Of a stretch of 64,000 bases of DNA, positions 44,037 through 55,799 are shown piece after piece; the first letter of the stretch is position 1, and each line of letters starts with the position of its first letter. This stretch comes from Cephalopachus bancanus (taxonomy: Eukaryota > Chordata > Mammalia > Primates > Tarsiidae). The stretch covers positions 1,736,001 through 1,800,000 of the forward strand of contig JAPVLO010000162.1 in the NCBI GenBank assembly GCA_027257055.1, in the 5' to 3' direction. A model generated the notes under the pieces. It saw only the letters and a list, made by a program, of their open reading frames with translations. It had not been told where the DNA came from and searched no databases. The translations under genes and the position numbers were made by a program.

Positions 44037-45330
44037 TCCCGGAATTCGACCTGAATCCCAGCATGTTTTATTTTGTGGAAAGAGATGCTGTCATCATCGT
44101 TATCCTTTGTTTTCCAGCCATTTATTTTCTCGTGGTAACGTAAAAACATCTCCTCTGGGATGGGGTTAAAAAAAAAGAGGCAGATATAAAATTTTGCAAG
44201 TGCAAAGTACTTTGGCTTGATTCGGTGTTTGAGTCTTCCGAAATGCCTTCTGCTGACCAGGTTCTCCACGCAGGGCTTCAGACGGCCTCCTGAGAATGGG
44301 GGCTCCGAGCCCATGGTGCAAATGCGACGCTGCAATTTGTGGGGGTCTGTTTCAGCATTTATATTTAAATAGATTTCCCTCGAAGGATTTTTAATTGGAG
44401 ATTTCGCCTTGAGGTGCTCAAATAGATCAGATAGGGAGCCAAACCTAGTTATTTCGCTTCATAACCAAGCTTTATTCCAGGGCTTTCTTTCCCCTGCGGT
44501 TCTTGCCCCGAAGCGATCTGTAAAGCGAACCCACTCTGATACAGTTTGAAAAGTGCATTTTGTACTTGGCTCTTTCTTTGATCGAATTAATCTGGGCTTT
44601 TTTGTAGTTCTAAATGAGGCCTATGGGCTGACAATGTAGCTGTTTAAAGGGGATTTTAGGGGATAATAGCCAATGCAAATAGTGCCATGAGAATGGCAAC
44701 TTGCTTTTGCACTTTCAATCACATAATAACAGCAAAGAAAGCTTTTAAAATGAATTGAAATTTTGTGGCATGCCATCTGGGATTATTTGGGGAAACAGTT
44801 CTGAATACTGCAGTTGGGTGAAAGAATGACCGTACGGTCTGCTCTTAAGCTGACATGTTTCAGATGGCAACCTTATGCTAACTGCTGCAAAGTTGGCTAG
44901 CTTTTTTTTTTTTATTTTCTTTCTCTCGGATTATCTGCAAAAATTCTCTTTGATTGCTGGTATTTGGGTCTGAAAAACTTTTCTATTGTTGAAGAATTCA
45001 ATTCAACCCCTTGCAGCTGCTGAGCCCCTCATTGTTCCACTCGTTATGTGGACGCGTCTCAGATGAATGTAGCCAAGCCTTTTAGGGCCTTAATAGGTGT
45101 CTACATAAAGGTCATTTATTCTGCCGTACTTGTTTTAACAAAAGTTTATACACAAACAACAACCACAGCTAAAACATTCACATTAATCAATTTCCTCCTG
45201 ATGCAGAATGCAAAAACTGCCTCCAGCCAGGCCGAGGCATGAAAAATGTTTTCTGTGGATGAGGTTGTAAAGCAGTAAATAGTTTAAGCAATTTCATCAA
45301 GGGCAAAGCATGATTGTTTCAGCACAGTTG
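44037..45330. other. Repeat-free block, candidate conserved regulatory DNA
   Basis: About 1.3 kb without any transposon signature in a window where most sequence is transposon-derived. Contains an octamer ATGCAAAT at 44673-44680, several TAAT/ATTA cores and intact-looking AT-rich text around 44540-44760 and 45050-45200. Enhancer status is inferred from the absence of insertions only. Confidence 0.25.
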
Positions 45331-46334
45331 CTAACTGGGATGGCCCATTCTGGTGTTCTGTGTCGGAGCTGCCATACTCATTAGGTTTGAGGGCAGAGAG
45401 GGGCTGAGGAGGAACGTTTGCTGAGGTTTTAGGTCTTTCCTTGATGTTTACCATGGTTTGGGGGCGGTTCCGCGTAAACTTCTGGTGAGCATCAGTTATT
45501 GTCTCTGCAGGAAGGGGTGACTAGGTATGGCCAGAACCCAGAGAAAATTGTATAAAGGAGTACACTTCAGTGTCTAGAATTTGTCAAAATAATTATTTCC
45601 TTGCAGATATAGGTTCCCCTGTTGCACAGAAGAAAAGATGACCACAGTCATCTCTTTTCATCTTCAAACCCCAGAAAGATGTAAATGAAGACAGTAATAG
45701 CCACCGATTGTAAACGCTGGTGAGGACGTTGGCATGCTAACTAAATAATAGATGAGACAGCAAGGGTTTTTAAGGAAGCTTGGTGTTGTGAGGGGATTGC
45801 CCAGCACAGTGGACGTCATGTGGGAATTACCAAACTCTGGCCACGTGGGGGTGGGAGTGAGGAGCCCCACCCACTCTGGGGGTACTGCAGAGGCACGGCT
45901 CTGTCTTCCCATCCATCTTAGGATGATACTTAGCACCTGCTTATGACCCTGCCATCCCCCAAATCCTTCAGGAAGTAAAAACAAACGTGCTACCTGGCAT
46001 CAGGAGGTGATTGTCTTCTGCTCTTCTGGTTTGCTTGCTCATTAATCTTCCATGCGCAAGACTTGGTTGAAAGGTTAAGGATTCAAGTCCTAAGGTGACT
46101 TAAGAGTTTTGTGAAGGTCAAAACTCTATGATTTGACCTTTTTGGGTGGCTCTACCCCCTTTCCTAACCTCATCTGAAAGTCTCTTCCCTTCACACACTT
46201 GGCTTGGGTGGGGACTGGGGGATCATAGCTCTCCCAGGTACTGAGGATCCTCCCCATAGAGCTACTGATTCTCCCCCAAAGTGACTTCTCTACCATGTGG
46301 CTGCCATGTGGCTTCTTACACTTTAATAAGCATG
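45331..46334. other. Unassigned non-coding sequence
   Basis: No repeat recognised. The 106-codon minus-strand frame at 45664-45984 shows no domain. Confidence 0.35.
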
Positions 46335-46455
46335 TGAACATCCTGGGGATTTTACTAAAATGCAGATTCTAATTCAGTTGATCTGGGGGGGGCTGAAATT
46401 TCGCATTTTAACAAGCTCCCTGGTGAGGCAGTGCTGCGGATTCTAACTTACCTGG
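46335..46455 (+). mobile_element. MER5-like hAT fragment
   Basis: 'aaaatgcagattctaattca' and 'tgaaatttcgcattttaaca' match the MER5 pattern; end at 'aacttacctgg'. Confidence 0.55.
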
Positions 46456-46625
46456 AGATGAGGTGCTCTCTCACTGTCCCAGAGCCAAAGTATCACTCTA
46501 TAAAATGATGTGAATAAAAATGCCATTGATGTAATAAGGGATTTCTTGGCTTTTCAACTCCATAACTTTTTGGGAGATGAGGAAGGGAGGGCTTAGGGAT
46601 GGTCTAGTTTTGGGTAACTTCATCT

Positions 46626-48100
46626 TTTTTTTTTTTTTTTTTAGTGACTCGAATTCTTTTTTTTTTAAATTTTCTTTATTTTAAAGATGTAGGGCACAAT
46701 TCAGAATTAGATATACAAGTGGACGTTGTACAGGTAAAGTTTGGGTCTCCCTTTGGTCCCCACTTTGCCTATTTTGAGATCAGGCACCCTTATTGATGTT
46801 GTTGCCCCCGCCCTGCAGTATCCCACTACTGCCAGTCTCTTTCTTATAGCATTATAGTAAAGGTTCAGGATCCACTTATGAGTGAGAACATGTGGTACCC
46901 TGTTCTTTGTTTCTGTGATCGAGCACTGAGTATTATTGACTCTAAATCCATCCAAGTTGCTATGAAGTCCATATGTTTCTCCTTCTTTATGACTGTGTAA
47001 TATTCTATTGTATATACGTACCACATTTTTTTAAACCAGTCCAGTTTTGATGGGCAGCACCATTGGTTCCATGTTTTTGCTGTTGTGAATGGGCTGCAGT
47101 AAACATGCATGTGCAGGTATATTTTTTGTAGAATGATCTGAGTTCCTCTGGGTATATCCTTAGTAGGGGGTTGCTGGGTCGTATGGAAGGTCAATGTCTA
47201 TTTCTTTTAGAAATTGCCACACTGTTTTCCAAAGAGGTTGCACTAGTTTGCATTCCCATCAGCAGTGCAGAAGTGTTCCTTTTTCTCTGCATCCTCACCA
47301 ACATCTGTTGTTTGTTTTATTAATGATGGCCGTTCATACTGAGGTTAGGTGGTATCTCAATGTGGTTTTGATTTGCATTTCTCTGATGATTAGTGAGATT
47401 GAGCACTTTCATGTGTCTGTTGGCTGCCCGTATATCTTCTTTTGAGAAGGGTCTATTCATGTCTTTTGCCCACTTTTTAATGGAGCTGTTTGTTTTTTTC
47501 CTTTCAGCACACTTGAGTTCCTTGTAGACCCTGGATGTTAGGCGTTTGTCAGATATGCAGTTGGCAACTATTTTTCTGTGGACTGTCTCCCTGCTTTCTT
47601 GATGGTTTTTTTTTTTTTTTTGCTTTGCAGAAGCTTTTCAGTTTGATGAGGTCTTAGTTGTCTATCTCTTAGGGCATGGACTTTTGGGGTTTTGATAAGG
47701 AATTGGTTGCCTATTCTGATTTCCATAAGGATGTCTCCTGCGTTTTCTAAGATTGTTAACCTTTGAGGTTTTACTTTTAGGTCTTTGATCCATTTAGAGT
47801 GATTTTTGTGTATGGTGATAGGTAGAGGTCCTGTTTCAGTCTTCTGCATGTGATCAACCAGTTTTCCCAGCACCATTTACTGAATAGGTTCTCCTTTCCC
47901 CAGTGGTTGTTGGTGGAGGCTTTGTTGAAGATGAGTTGGTGGAGAAATTGATGTTTTGCTTCCAGAATCTCTGTTCTGTTCCATTGGTCCACATGCCTAT
48001 TCTTATACCAATACCAGGCTGTTTTGATTATTGTAGCCCTATAGTAAAGTTTAGAGTCTGGAAGTGTGATACCCCCTGCTTTATTTCTTTTGCTAAGGGA
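46626..48100 (-). mobile_element. L1 3' end, 5'-truncated
   Basis: Antisense L1 from 'aaagatgtagggcacaattc' to ORF2 text near 'tttatttcttttgctaagg'. Flanks GTAACTTCATCTT (about 46614-46626) and GTAACCTCTTCTT (about 48101-48113) look like an aged duplication with two mismatches. The 3' end closely resembles that of the 10.4-kb copy. Confidence 0.82.
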
Positions 48101-48214
48101 GTAACCTCTTCTTATAGTTGATCTTGCACCTGATTTGATTCTGCTTCAAGGAGTGGAGATAAAGTAAGTGATATGTGGTCCCAATCTTTGATTATTTCTG
48201 TGTTAGTCACTAAT

Positions 48215-48444
48215 ATTTTTATTTTTTATCATCATAGCTCATTGCAGCCTCCAACTCCTGGGCTTAAGTGATCCTCCTGCTTCAGCCTCCTAGGTAGCTG
48301 GGACTATAGGCATGTACCACCAAACCTGGCTAATTTTTTATTTTTTGTAGTGATGAGGTTGCACTATGTTGACCAGCCTCTTCTTGAACTCCTGGGTGAT
48401 CCTCCCACCTCAGCCTCCCATAGTGCTAGGAGCCACCATACCTG

Positions 48445-48450
<6 letters not shown>
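48215..48450 (-). repeat. Alu, old, right end missing
   Basis: Antisense Alu lacking the T-rich and GAGTC start. Ends CATACCTGGCTC next to a CT/TA repeat. Confidence 0.75.
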
Positions 48451-48484
<34 letters not shown>

Positions 48485-48503
48485 TCTCTCTATATATATA
48501 TAT
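48449..48503. repeat. (TC)n(TA)n microsatellite
   Basis: About 20 TC units then about 6 TA units. Likely polymorphic. Confidence 0.9.
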
Positions 48504-48906
48504 TTAGTTTTAGGTTTTTTTACTGTATATATTTAAGGATTATAACATGATGTTTTGGCATATTGACACATAGTGAAATGGTTATTATAGTCAAGTAACT
48601 TACCATAAAAAAAGTCTCACAGAGTGACTTTTTAAACACATGCATGTCTAACGATATCCTCAAGAATCTTACAAGTAGAGTTATCTAGAAGGCAGCAAGT
48701 GTTACCTGTTTAGCCACACATTATTGAGAACCATTTCTCTTCCCTTCCAAATTTGAATTTCTTGTTTGTTATAAATTCCCCTAGAAATACATGTACTTCT
48801 TTATAACAATTTAAAAATGATAATTGCTTACAGTAGACATACTCTGACATGTTTCATATGAAAACACTATTTAATGAGAAATTCCATTTACGCTTATGGC
48901 AACTTT
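48504..48906. other. AT-rich, possibly old L1-derived
   Basis: 'ttggcatattgacacatagtg' (first 20 bases relevant) hints at an old L1 fragment. Otherwise unassigned. Confidence 0.3.
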
Positions 48907-48916
48907 TAAAAATATA

Positions 48917-50558
48917 CCTTTTTCATTTTAGAGTTGCGGGGTACATGTGAGGATTTTACTACATACATAAATTGCGTACAGGTGAGGTTTGGGTTTCTCA
49001 TGAGCCCTCTTCTCCCCGATCGTGGACGTGGCACCAAGTATGTGGCTGTGTCTCCTTATCCCTCTTCCCTCCCTCCTTCAGCAGTGTCTAACACTTGTTG
49101 TTCCCATCTTTGTGCTTGTGCATCCAGTGATCAGTGCCTGCTTAGGAGTGAGAACATGTGGTATTCAGTTTTTTGTGTCTGGGATAGTTTATTTAGGATG
49201 ATGGTCTCCAGCTGCGTCCATGTTGCTGCAAAGGACATAATTTTGGTAGAGCATCATGTATATATATTTCACAGTTTCTTTATCCAGTTCACTTTCAATG
49301 GGCATCTGGGTTGGTTCCATATTTTTGCTATTGTGAATAGTACAGCAATAAACATGTATGTACAGGTGTCTTTTGGTAGAGCTTTTTAGGTTCCTCTGGG
49401 TATATTCCCAGAAGTGGGAGTGCTGGATCGTATGGTAGCTCAACTTTTAGTTCTTTGAGAAAATGCCATGCAGCTTTCCGCAAAGGTTGAACTAACTTAC
49501 ATTCCCCAAAACTATGTAGAAGTGTTCCCTTTTCTCTGCAGTCTTGCCAACACCTGCTGTTTCTTGACTTCTTAATGATAGCCATTCTCACCAGTGTCAG
49601 GTGGTATCTCATTGCAGTTTTGATTTGCATTTCTCTGATGATTAGTGAGGCTGAGAATTTTTTCATATGCTTGTTGGTTGCTTTAATGTCTTCCTTTGAG
49701 AAGTGTCTATTCACTTTTTAATAGGGTTGTTTATTCCTGTCAAGTTGTTTGAGTTCCTTGTAGATCCTAGATGTTAGGCCTTTGTCAGATGCATAGTTTG
49801 CAAATTTTTTTTGAATTTTGTGGATTGTCTCTTTACTCTCTAGATGGTTTCTTTTTCTGTGCAAAAACTTTTTAGTTTGATAAGGTTCCACCTGTCAATC
49901 ATAGCTTTTGCTGCATTTGTTTCTGAGGACTTGACCATGAATTCATTGCCTACTCTGATGTCCAGGAGGGTGTTCCTTAAGTTTTCTTCTAAGAGTTTTA
50001 TAGTTTGAAGTTTTACATTTAAGTCCTTGATCCATTTGGAGTTAATTTTTGTATATGGTGATAGGTAAGGATCAAGTTTTATTCTTCTGCATGTGGTTAG
50101 CCAGTTTCTTTTTCTTTTCTTCATATTTTTTAAAAACACAATTTGCTACATATGATTTCCTTTCCCCAGTGTTTGTTTTCATCAGCTTTGTTGAAGAAGA
50201 GTAGGTTGAAAATCTGTGGTTTTATTTCTGGATTCTCTGTTGTGTTCCATTGGTCTAAGTATCTATTCCTGTTCCAGTACCATGCTGTCTTGGTTACTGT
50301 AGACTTGTAGTAAAGTGTTGAAGTCTGGAAGTGTGATGCTTCCAGCTTTGTTCTTTTTGCTGAGGATTGCTTCAGTAATTTGGGCTCTTTTTTTAACTTC
50401 CATGTGATTTTCTGTTTTGTCTTTTCTAGGTCTGTGAAAAATGATGCTGGCAATTTGATAGGAATTGCATTGAATCAGTAGATTGCCTTGGATAGAATGG
50501 ACGTCTTGACAATATTGATCCTTCCAATTCATGAGCATGGGACATATTTTTAAATTAC
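48917..50558 (-). mobile_element. L1 (older L1MA-like) 3' 1.6 kb
   Basis: Antisense, from 'tttagagttgcggggtacat' through ORF2 text to 'gatccttccaattcatgagc'. Flanked by TAAAAATATA at 48907-48916 and 50559-50568. Minus-strand frames at 49328-49714, 49840-50139 and 50130-50453 preserve recognisable ORF2 pieces (for example [16 protein letters not shown]) but are separated by stops. Confidence 0.87.
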
Positions 50559-50568
50559 TAAAAATATA

Positions 50569-51330
50569 TCATAGGTCTAAGAAGTGCAGGTACTGTGCCA
50601 GGTGCTGTGAGTACAGTGGTAGCAAGCAGATCTCATCCCTGCCCTCCTGTAATTTATACTCCTAGAGCCTGGAATAGCAGGGTTAAATCCTAGCCATACA
50701 CTGGACTTACCTGAGGATTTTTTTTTTTAAACAACTAATAAATGCATGGGTCCCAGTCCAACTCCCAGGAAATAAAATTTAATTGGTTTGAGGGGGAGCC
50801 AAGTCATCAGCATTTTTTGTAGAGTTCCTCAGGGGATTCTAGTGTGTGGCCAGGACTGCTGACCCCTAGTCCAGAGAATTAGGTAGGATGGGGTGGATAT
50901 GGGTAGGAATTGTGAGAAGAGCTGCTTCGGGTCCAGATTCCAGAGCTGGGGGGGATGGTGGGAGGACCGTAGAAGTGAAACTCTCTTTCCCTGCCAGCCC
51001 ACCTTTCCAGAATATCAGGCCCTTCATAGTGAGGGAGGAAATGGCAGTTACTGTGTGCACACATCATAACTTTATAGTGTCACAACATACTCATGTGCAT
51101 TGACATTATGTCCTGATTCTAACTCATGGGATGTGGCATCTCCTTGGCACTAGCCTCTTAACTGTTCAGCTGAAAAAGAGGGGCAGGTTCTAGCCGAAGT
51201 CTAACTATCCTGGTTTCTCTGAAACAGAGGGATTTCCCAGGATGTGAGATTCCAGTGCTAAAACCAGCAAGGTCCTGATGACACTTGAATAAGTTGGTCA
51301 CCCTAGTTCTAATGCAATGACTCTTACTCA
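50569..51330. other. Mostly unassigned; MER5-like fragment near 50700-50860
   Basis: 'aatgcatgggtcccagtcca' and 'gttcctcaggggattctagt' near 50740-50850 look like a MER5-type remnant. The rest is unrecognised. Confidence 0.4.
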
Positions 51331-51334
51331 AATT

Positions 51335-52015
51335 TCACACCAAAAGCACAATTCATAAAAGGAAAAATTGATAAATTGGTTCTCACTAAATTAAAAACTT
51401 TTGCTTTAAGAAAGTCTGTGTGAAGGAGATGAAAGATAAGCTACAGACTGGGAGAAGATATTTTCAAACCGCATATCTGATAAAGGACTTGTATATAGAA
51501 TATATAAAGAATTTTCAAAACTCAACAGTATAAAACAAACAATCCAATTAGAAAATAGGCATGAACAGACACAGATGGCAAATAAGCACATGAAAAGATG
51601 TTCAACATCACTCGTCATTAGGGGTATTCAAATTAAAACCAAAGGGAGATGTCATTACTTGCCTACCAGAATGGCTAAAATGAAAAATAATAACAATGGC
51701 AAATGCTGGTGAGGCTGTGGACACGATGAATCACTCATACATTGCTTATGGGAACATAGAATGGTGTAACCACTTTGGAAAACAGTTTGGCAGTTGCTTA
51801 TGAAACAAAACATACAACTATCACTTACCCTAGCAATTTTACATTTATCAATTATAACCTTTTGGATATTTATCTTTGAGAAGTGAAAACTCATATTTAT
51901 ACCAAAACCCATACAAGAGTGTTTATAGCAGCTTACTTTGCAATAGCTAGAAACTAGAAAAAATCTAGATGTCCTTCAACAAGTAGATGGTTAACTAATG
52001 GCTGTATTTCAGTAG
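51335..52015 (+). mobile_element. L1M-type 3' ORF2 fragment, old
   Basis: 'ctcactaaattaaaaacttt', 'acatcactcgtcattagggg' and 'ggcaaatgctggtgaggctg' are ORF2-derived text in sense orientation, heavily decayed. Confidence 0.8.
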
Positions 52016-52207
52016 ATAAAACATTTCAGAACGTGTGATTTGTAAAGAAAGAAAATAAAAGAAGTCTTTAGAGGCAAAAAATTTGGAACTTACTATTCCC
52101 CTGCTTACTAGGTCTGGATGTTTGCCTCGAGGGTGCTACATTCAGGAAGCAATCAGCCCATATGGTATGGTGGAGAGGGTAAATAACACACTTTCACAAA
52201 AAAGAAG

Positions 52208-52508
52208 ACACAGTAGGGCAGGGTGTGGCTCATGCCAGTAATCCCAGTATTTTGAGAGGTTGAGGTGGGTGAATTGCTTGAAGGCAGGAGTTTGAGACCA
52301 GCCTGGACAACATGGTGAGACCTCTATTTCTACAAAAATTTTTTAAAAAATTAGCTGGGCCTGGGGGTACGCACCTGTAGTCCCAGCTACTCAGGAAACT
52401 GAGGTGGAAGAATCACTTGAGTCCAGGAGTTTGAGGCTTCAGCAAGCGATGATTGTGCCACTGCACTCCAGCCTGGGTGAAAGAGTAAGGCCTTGCCTCT
52501 AAAAATTA
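52208..52508 (+). repeat. Dimeric Alu, old (J-like)
   Basis: Sense copy, GGCTCATGCCAGTAATCCC start, short degraded tail. Directly followed by another Alu. Confidence 0.88.
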
Positions 52509-52512
52509 AATA

Positions 52513-52777
52513 AGGTCAGGTGTGGTGACGCAAGCCTTGGGAGGCTGAGGTGAGGGGATTGCCTGAGCTCACAGGTTTGAGAACAGCCTGGGCAACTTGG
52601 TGAGACCTCATCTCTACAATAAGTAAAACATTTATCTGGGTGTGGTAGCGCGTGCCTATAGTTTTGGCTACTTGGAAGGCTGAGGCAGAAGGGTCGCCTG
52701 AGTCCAGCAGGTTGACACTGGGGTGGCCGAGAGCGTGCCACTGCACTCCAGCCTGGGTGATGGAATGAGACTCCAAC

Positions 52778-52778
<1 letters not shown>
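52513..52778 (+). repeat. Dimeric Alu, lineage type, left arm shortened
   Basis: Sense copy with about 20 bases missing after 'gtgacgcaag'. Arm end ATGAGACTCCAACTT, then an AAT repeat in place of an A-tail. Confidence 0.9.
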
Positions 52779-52811
<33 letters not shown>

Positions 52812-52840
52812 CAATAATAATAAACAATAAAAATAAAAGA
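52779..52840. repeat. (AAT)n microsatellite at Alu tail
   Basis: Eight or more AAT units, then AAC/AAT interruptions. Confidence 0.9.
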
Positions 52841-53087
52841 GAAGAAAATAAAGAAGGTACAACAAAACCCTTATTATCTAGAGACCAAACAACTGGATAA
52901 AAAATAGTGGACAACACACAAGTAATATATAAACATACTCATATCAAGGATTTAGTGTTAAAAGAAGAAAAAAACTACTTCTAGGATATAATTGATACAA
53001 GTTCCACTTGTTATCTTGCTAAGTTTGCATCTCTACAGTATAGGGATAACAAATGTTCACCATAACAATACAGAAATATGATGAGAT
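52841..53087. other. Unassigned non-coding sequence
   Basis: AT-rich, nothing recognised. Confidence 0.3.
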
Positions 53088-53373
53088 TTTTTTTTTTTTG
53101 AGTTGGAGTCTCTGTCTCCCAGACTGGAGTGCAGTGACACGCTCCCGGCCACCGCAGCCTCCCCTGCTGGGCTCCAGCAATCCTTCCACTTAGCTTTCCA
53201 AGTAGCCAGAACTACAGGTGCATGCTACCATGCCCGGCTAATTTTTAATTTATTGTAGAGGCAAGGTCTTGCCAAGTTGGCCAGGCTGTTCTCGAACACG
53301 AGGGCTCAGGCAATCCACTCGCCTAGGCCTCCCAAAGTGCTGGGATTACAGGCTGAGCCACCGAGCCTGGCCA
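53088..53373 (-). repeat. Dimeric Alu, young lineage-specific type
   Basis: GAGTTGGAGTCTCTGTCTCC start. The A-box region reads TGGCTCAGCCTG on the minus strand near 53350-53361. Flanking ATGTGAT/ATGATGAGAT text is only partly duplicated. Confidence 0.92.
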
Positions 53374-53787
53374 TGTGATTGGATTTTAAAGTGCCTTCTC
53401 AATTATCTCAATGTTTTCTAAATTTTGCTGTAGGTAGACTCTACCATATCACTATTTTCTGCGAAGTGCTCATCCAAGGATGGTCTCCTAATGGTGTCTT
53501 TTTGTTAATTAATGTTCGTTGAGTCAGGGTATGGTCTTTCTCATCCCTGGGATGTTCAGGGGTTGAAGGTTCCCAGAGTAAAAAGAATTCACAAGCTACT
53601 CATTCCGTTGCTAATCGAAGGGCTCATCTGTTATCTAGGTCATTAGCCAGGTTAAACCTTTGGGCCCAGGCATCCTGCAGTGCTAAGCCAAGGGGCTCAT
53701 CTATGTGGGTCACACTATAATGGCACCCTGCCGGAGCTCCCACCTCTAGTACCACAGAGATAGAAACAACTGACTCCTATATACTGG
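53374..53787. other. Unassigned non-coding sequence
   Basis: No repeat recognised. Confidence 0.35.
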
Positions 53788-54700
53788 GAGACCCCAAACA
53801 AACCGGAATTTATTTATAAAAAAATTGTGTAGTTTTACATGCTGAAACTTCAGTCACCTTCAAAGTACTCTCCATTTGATGCAATATAACTATCAAGTCA
53901 TTTTAAAATTTTTTATTTTTAAATTTTGTTTATTTATTTATTTATTTTGAATTGGAGTCTCACTCTGTTGCCCAGACTGGAGTGCAGTGGACACTCCCGG
54001 CCACTGCAGCCTTGACCTGCTGGGCTCTGGCGATCCTTCCGCCTCAGCCTTCCAAGCAGCTGGAACTACAGGCGCGCGCTACCACACCTGGCTAATTTTT
54101 GTGTGTGTGTGATTTATTGTAGGGTGAGGTCTCGCCAAGTTGCCCAGGCGGGTCTCGAACCCGCGGGGTCAGGCAATCCACTCACCTCAGCCTCCCAAAG
54201 CGCGGGATTACAGGCTGAGCCACCGAGCCTGGCGAAGTCATTTTTTTTTCACTGCTTAAAACAGTTTTTGAACTCATCAATTTGGATACCTGTTAGTACT
54301 TTTGCCATTTGTTGTTTCACCTCTTGCACGTAGGCAAAATGTTTCACTTTGAGGAATTTTTCCGTCTGGGGAAACAAAAATAAAAAGTTGCTTGGGGAGA
54401 GATTGGGTGTATAGGGAGGGTGGGGCATGGAAGTCATGCTGTTTTTGGTCAAAAACTACTGAACACTCAGCGCGGTGTGGGCAGGTGTTCTCATAAATCA
54501 CCCATCATGAAATGGGCAAACACACGGAAAGACTCTCCAAGAAAAAATTCATGAAGCCGAATGCAGCCTCTCCCAACAATGCTAGTTGGCACACTCATGC
54601 CCATGGGTTCCTAGAACACTTATCTAGTGGGGAAGCCTAATAGTGGGGAAAATAATTATCTAATGGGAAAGATAATTCCATTTTTATTTGGGTTCCCTCC
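53788..54700 (-). mobile_element. Tc1/mariner element (MARNA-like), fourth copy, split by Alu
   Basis: GAGACCCCAAACAAACCGG (left) and CATTTTTATTTGGGTTCCC (right) are the terminal repeats. Without the Alu it is about 600 bp. The minus-strand frame at 54249-54452 reads HPPYTPNLSPSNFLFLFP..., the stretch just after the HDN motif of mariner transposases. Inactive. Confidence 0.85.
53899..54235 (-). repeat. Dimeric Alu, young lineage-specific type, inside mariner copy
   Basis: Flanked by AAGTCATTTT (53895-53904 and 54235-54244). The perfect GCGGGTTCGAGACCCGC hairpin lies at 54148-54164 on the minus strand, with the A-box region TGGCTCAGCCTG near 54214. A (TG)n run sits in the linker near 54102-54110. 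Confidence 0.95.
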
Positions 54701-54756
54701 TCATAATGCTTACTATCTGCCAGTCACCATGCTATATCAACATATCTATCCATTTA
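54700..54756 (-). repeat. MIR or LINE-type phrase, first part (split by Alu)
   Basis: 'gcttactatctgccagtcac' continues after the Alu at 55050. An old repeat cut by the Alu. Confidence 0.5.
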
Positions 54757-55048
54757 TTTATTTTTTGAGTTGGAGTCTCACTCTGTCGCCCAGACTGGAG
54801 TGCAGTGTCATGCTTCCGGTCGTTGCAGTCTCTACCTGCTGGGCTCCAGCGATCCTTCTGCCTCAGCCTTCCAAGTAGCTGGATCCACAGGCGCGCACCA
54901 CCACACCCGGTTAATTTTTTTGTTTTACTGTAGAGAGGAGGTCTTGCCAAGTTGCCTGGGTGGGTCTTGAACCTGCGGGCTCAGGCAATCCACTTGCCTC
55001 GGCCTCCCAAAGTACTGGGATTACAGGCTGAGCCACCCAGTCCGGCCA
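54757..55048 (-). repeat. Dimeric Alu, young lineage-specific type
   Basis: GAGTTGGAGTCTCACTCTGT start; TGGCTCAGCCTG on the minus strand near 55025. CAACATA flanks both sides (about 54738 and 55047). Confidence 0.93.
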
Positions 55049-55049
55049 A

Positions 55050-55212
55050 CATACCAGCTCACTTAATTCTCTTTACAACCCTATTTGATATTCACTATTC
55101 CTATCCCTGAGCTTTACTGATGAGAAAACTGGGTCTCAGAGAAGTTAAATTTTCCAAGTGTCACAAAACTTAGCAGGACTCAGTTCATCTGGCTCTGGAG
55201 TTTGCTCTCTAT
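55050..55212 (-). repeat. MIR SINE, second part
   Basis: 'ttactgatgagaaaactggg' and 'cagagaagttaaattttcca' are antisense MIR. Confidence 0.7.
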
Positions 55213-55225
55213 TTAAAATGTATGC

Positions 55226-55500
55226 AGGCCAGACACAGTGGCTCAAACCTGTAATCCTAGCACTTTGGGAGGCTGAGGTGGAAAAATCACTAGAGGCCAG
55301 GAGTTTGAGACTAGTCTAGGCAACATAGCAAGATTTCTTCTCTGCAAAAAAATCAGAAAATAAGCTGGGTGTGGTGGCTTACACCTGTAATCCCAGCTTC
55401 TCAAGAGGCTGATGCAGAAGGATCACGTGACTGTGCTACTAAACTCCTACCTGGGCAACAAAGTGAGGCACTGACTCAAAAAAAGAAAAAAGAAAAAAAA
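55226..55500 (+). repeat. Dimeric Alu, old, internal deletion in right arm
   Basis: Sense copy. The right arm lacks about 30 bases before 'gtgactgtgctactaaactc'. Confidence 0.87.
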
Positions 55501-55503
55501 GTA

Positions 55504-55799
55504 TGCAGGCTGGGCTGGTGGCTCTTGCCTGTAATCCTAGAACTTTGGGATGTCAAGGTGGGAGGAATGCTTGACCAACCTCAGCAACATAGCAAGACTT
55601 TGTTTCTACGAAAAATAAAAAATTAGCTAGGCATGGTGGTGCATGGCCTGTATTCCCAGATACATGAGCGGCTGAGGTGGAAGGATCGTCTGAACCCAGG
55701 AGGTTGAGACTGCTGTGAGCTGTGATTGTGATTGTGGCCCTGCACTGCAGCCTGGGCAACAGAGTGAGACCCTGACTCAAAAAAAAAAAAAAAAAAAAG
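55504..55799 (+). repeat. Dimeric Alu
   Basis: Sense copy with an A-tail of about 20. GTATGCAGGC and GTGCAAATG suggest a weak duplication. Second of a same-strand pair. Confidence 0.88.

Noticed and set aside
43901..44335. 144-codon minus-strand frame overlapping the 173-codon plus-strand frame
   Set aside because: Two overlapping unrecognised frames in GC-rich DNA suggest composition. Neither is called as a gene.
48449..48503. TC/TA tract as a regulatory or CRISPR-like array
   Set aside because: Units of two bases with no spacers; a simple microsatellite beside an Alu.
49328..50453. Chain of minus-strand frames that could be a reverse transcriptase
   Set aside because: They are broken pieces of L1 ORF2 separated by stops in a 5'-truncated copy bounded by a 10-bp duplication.
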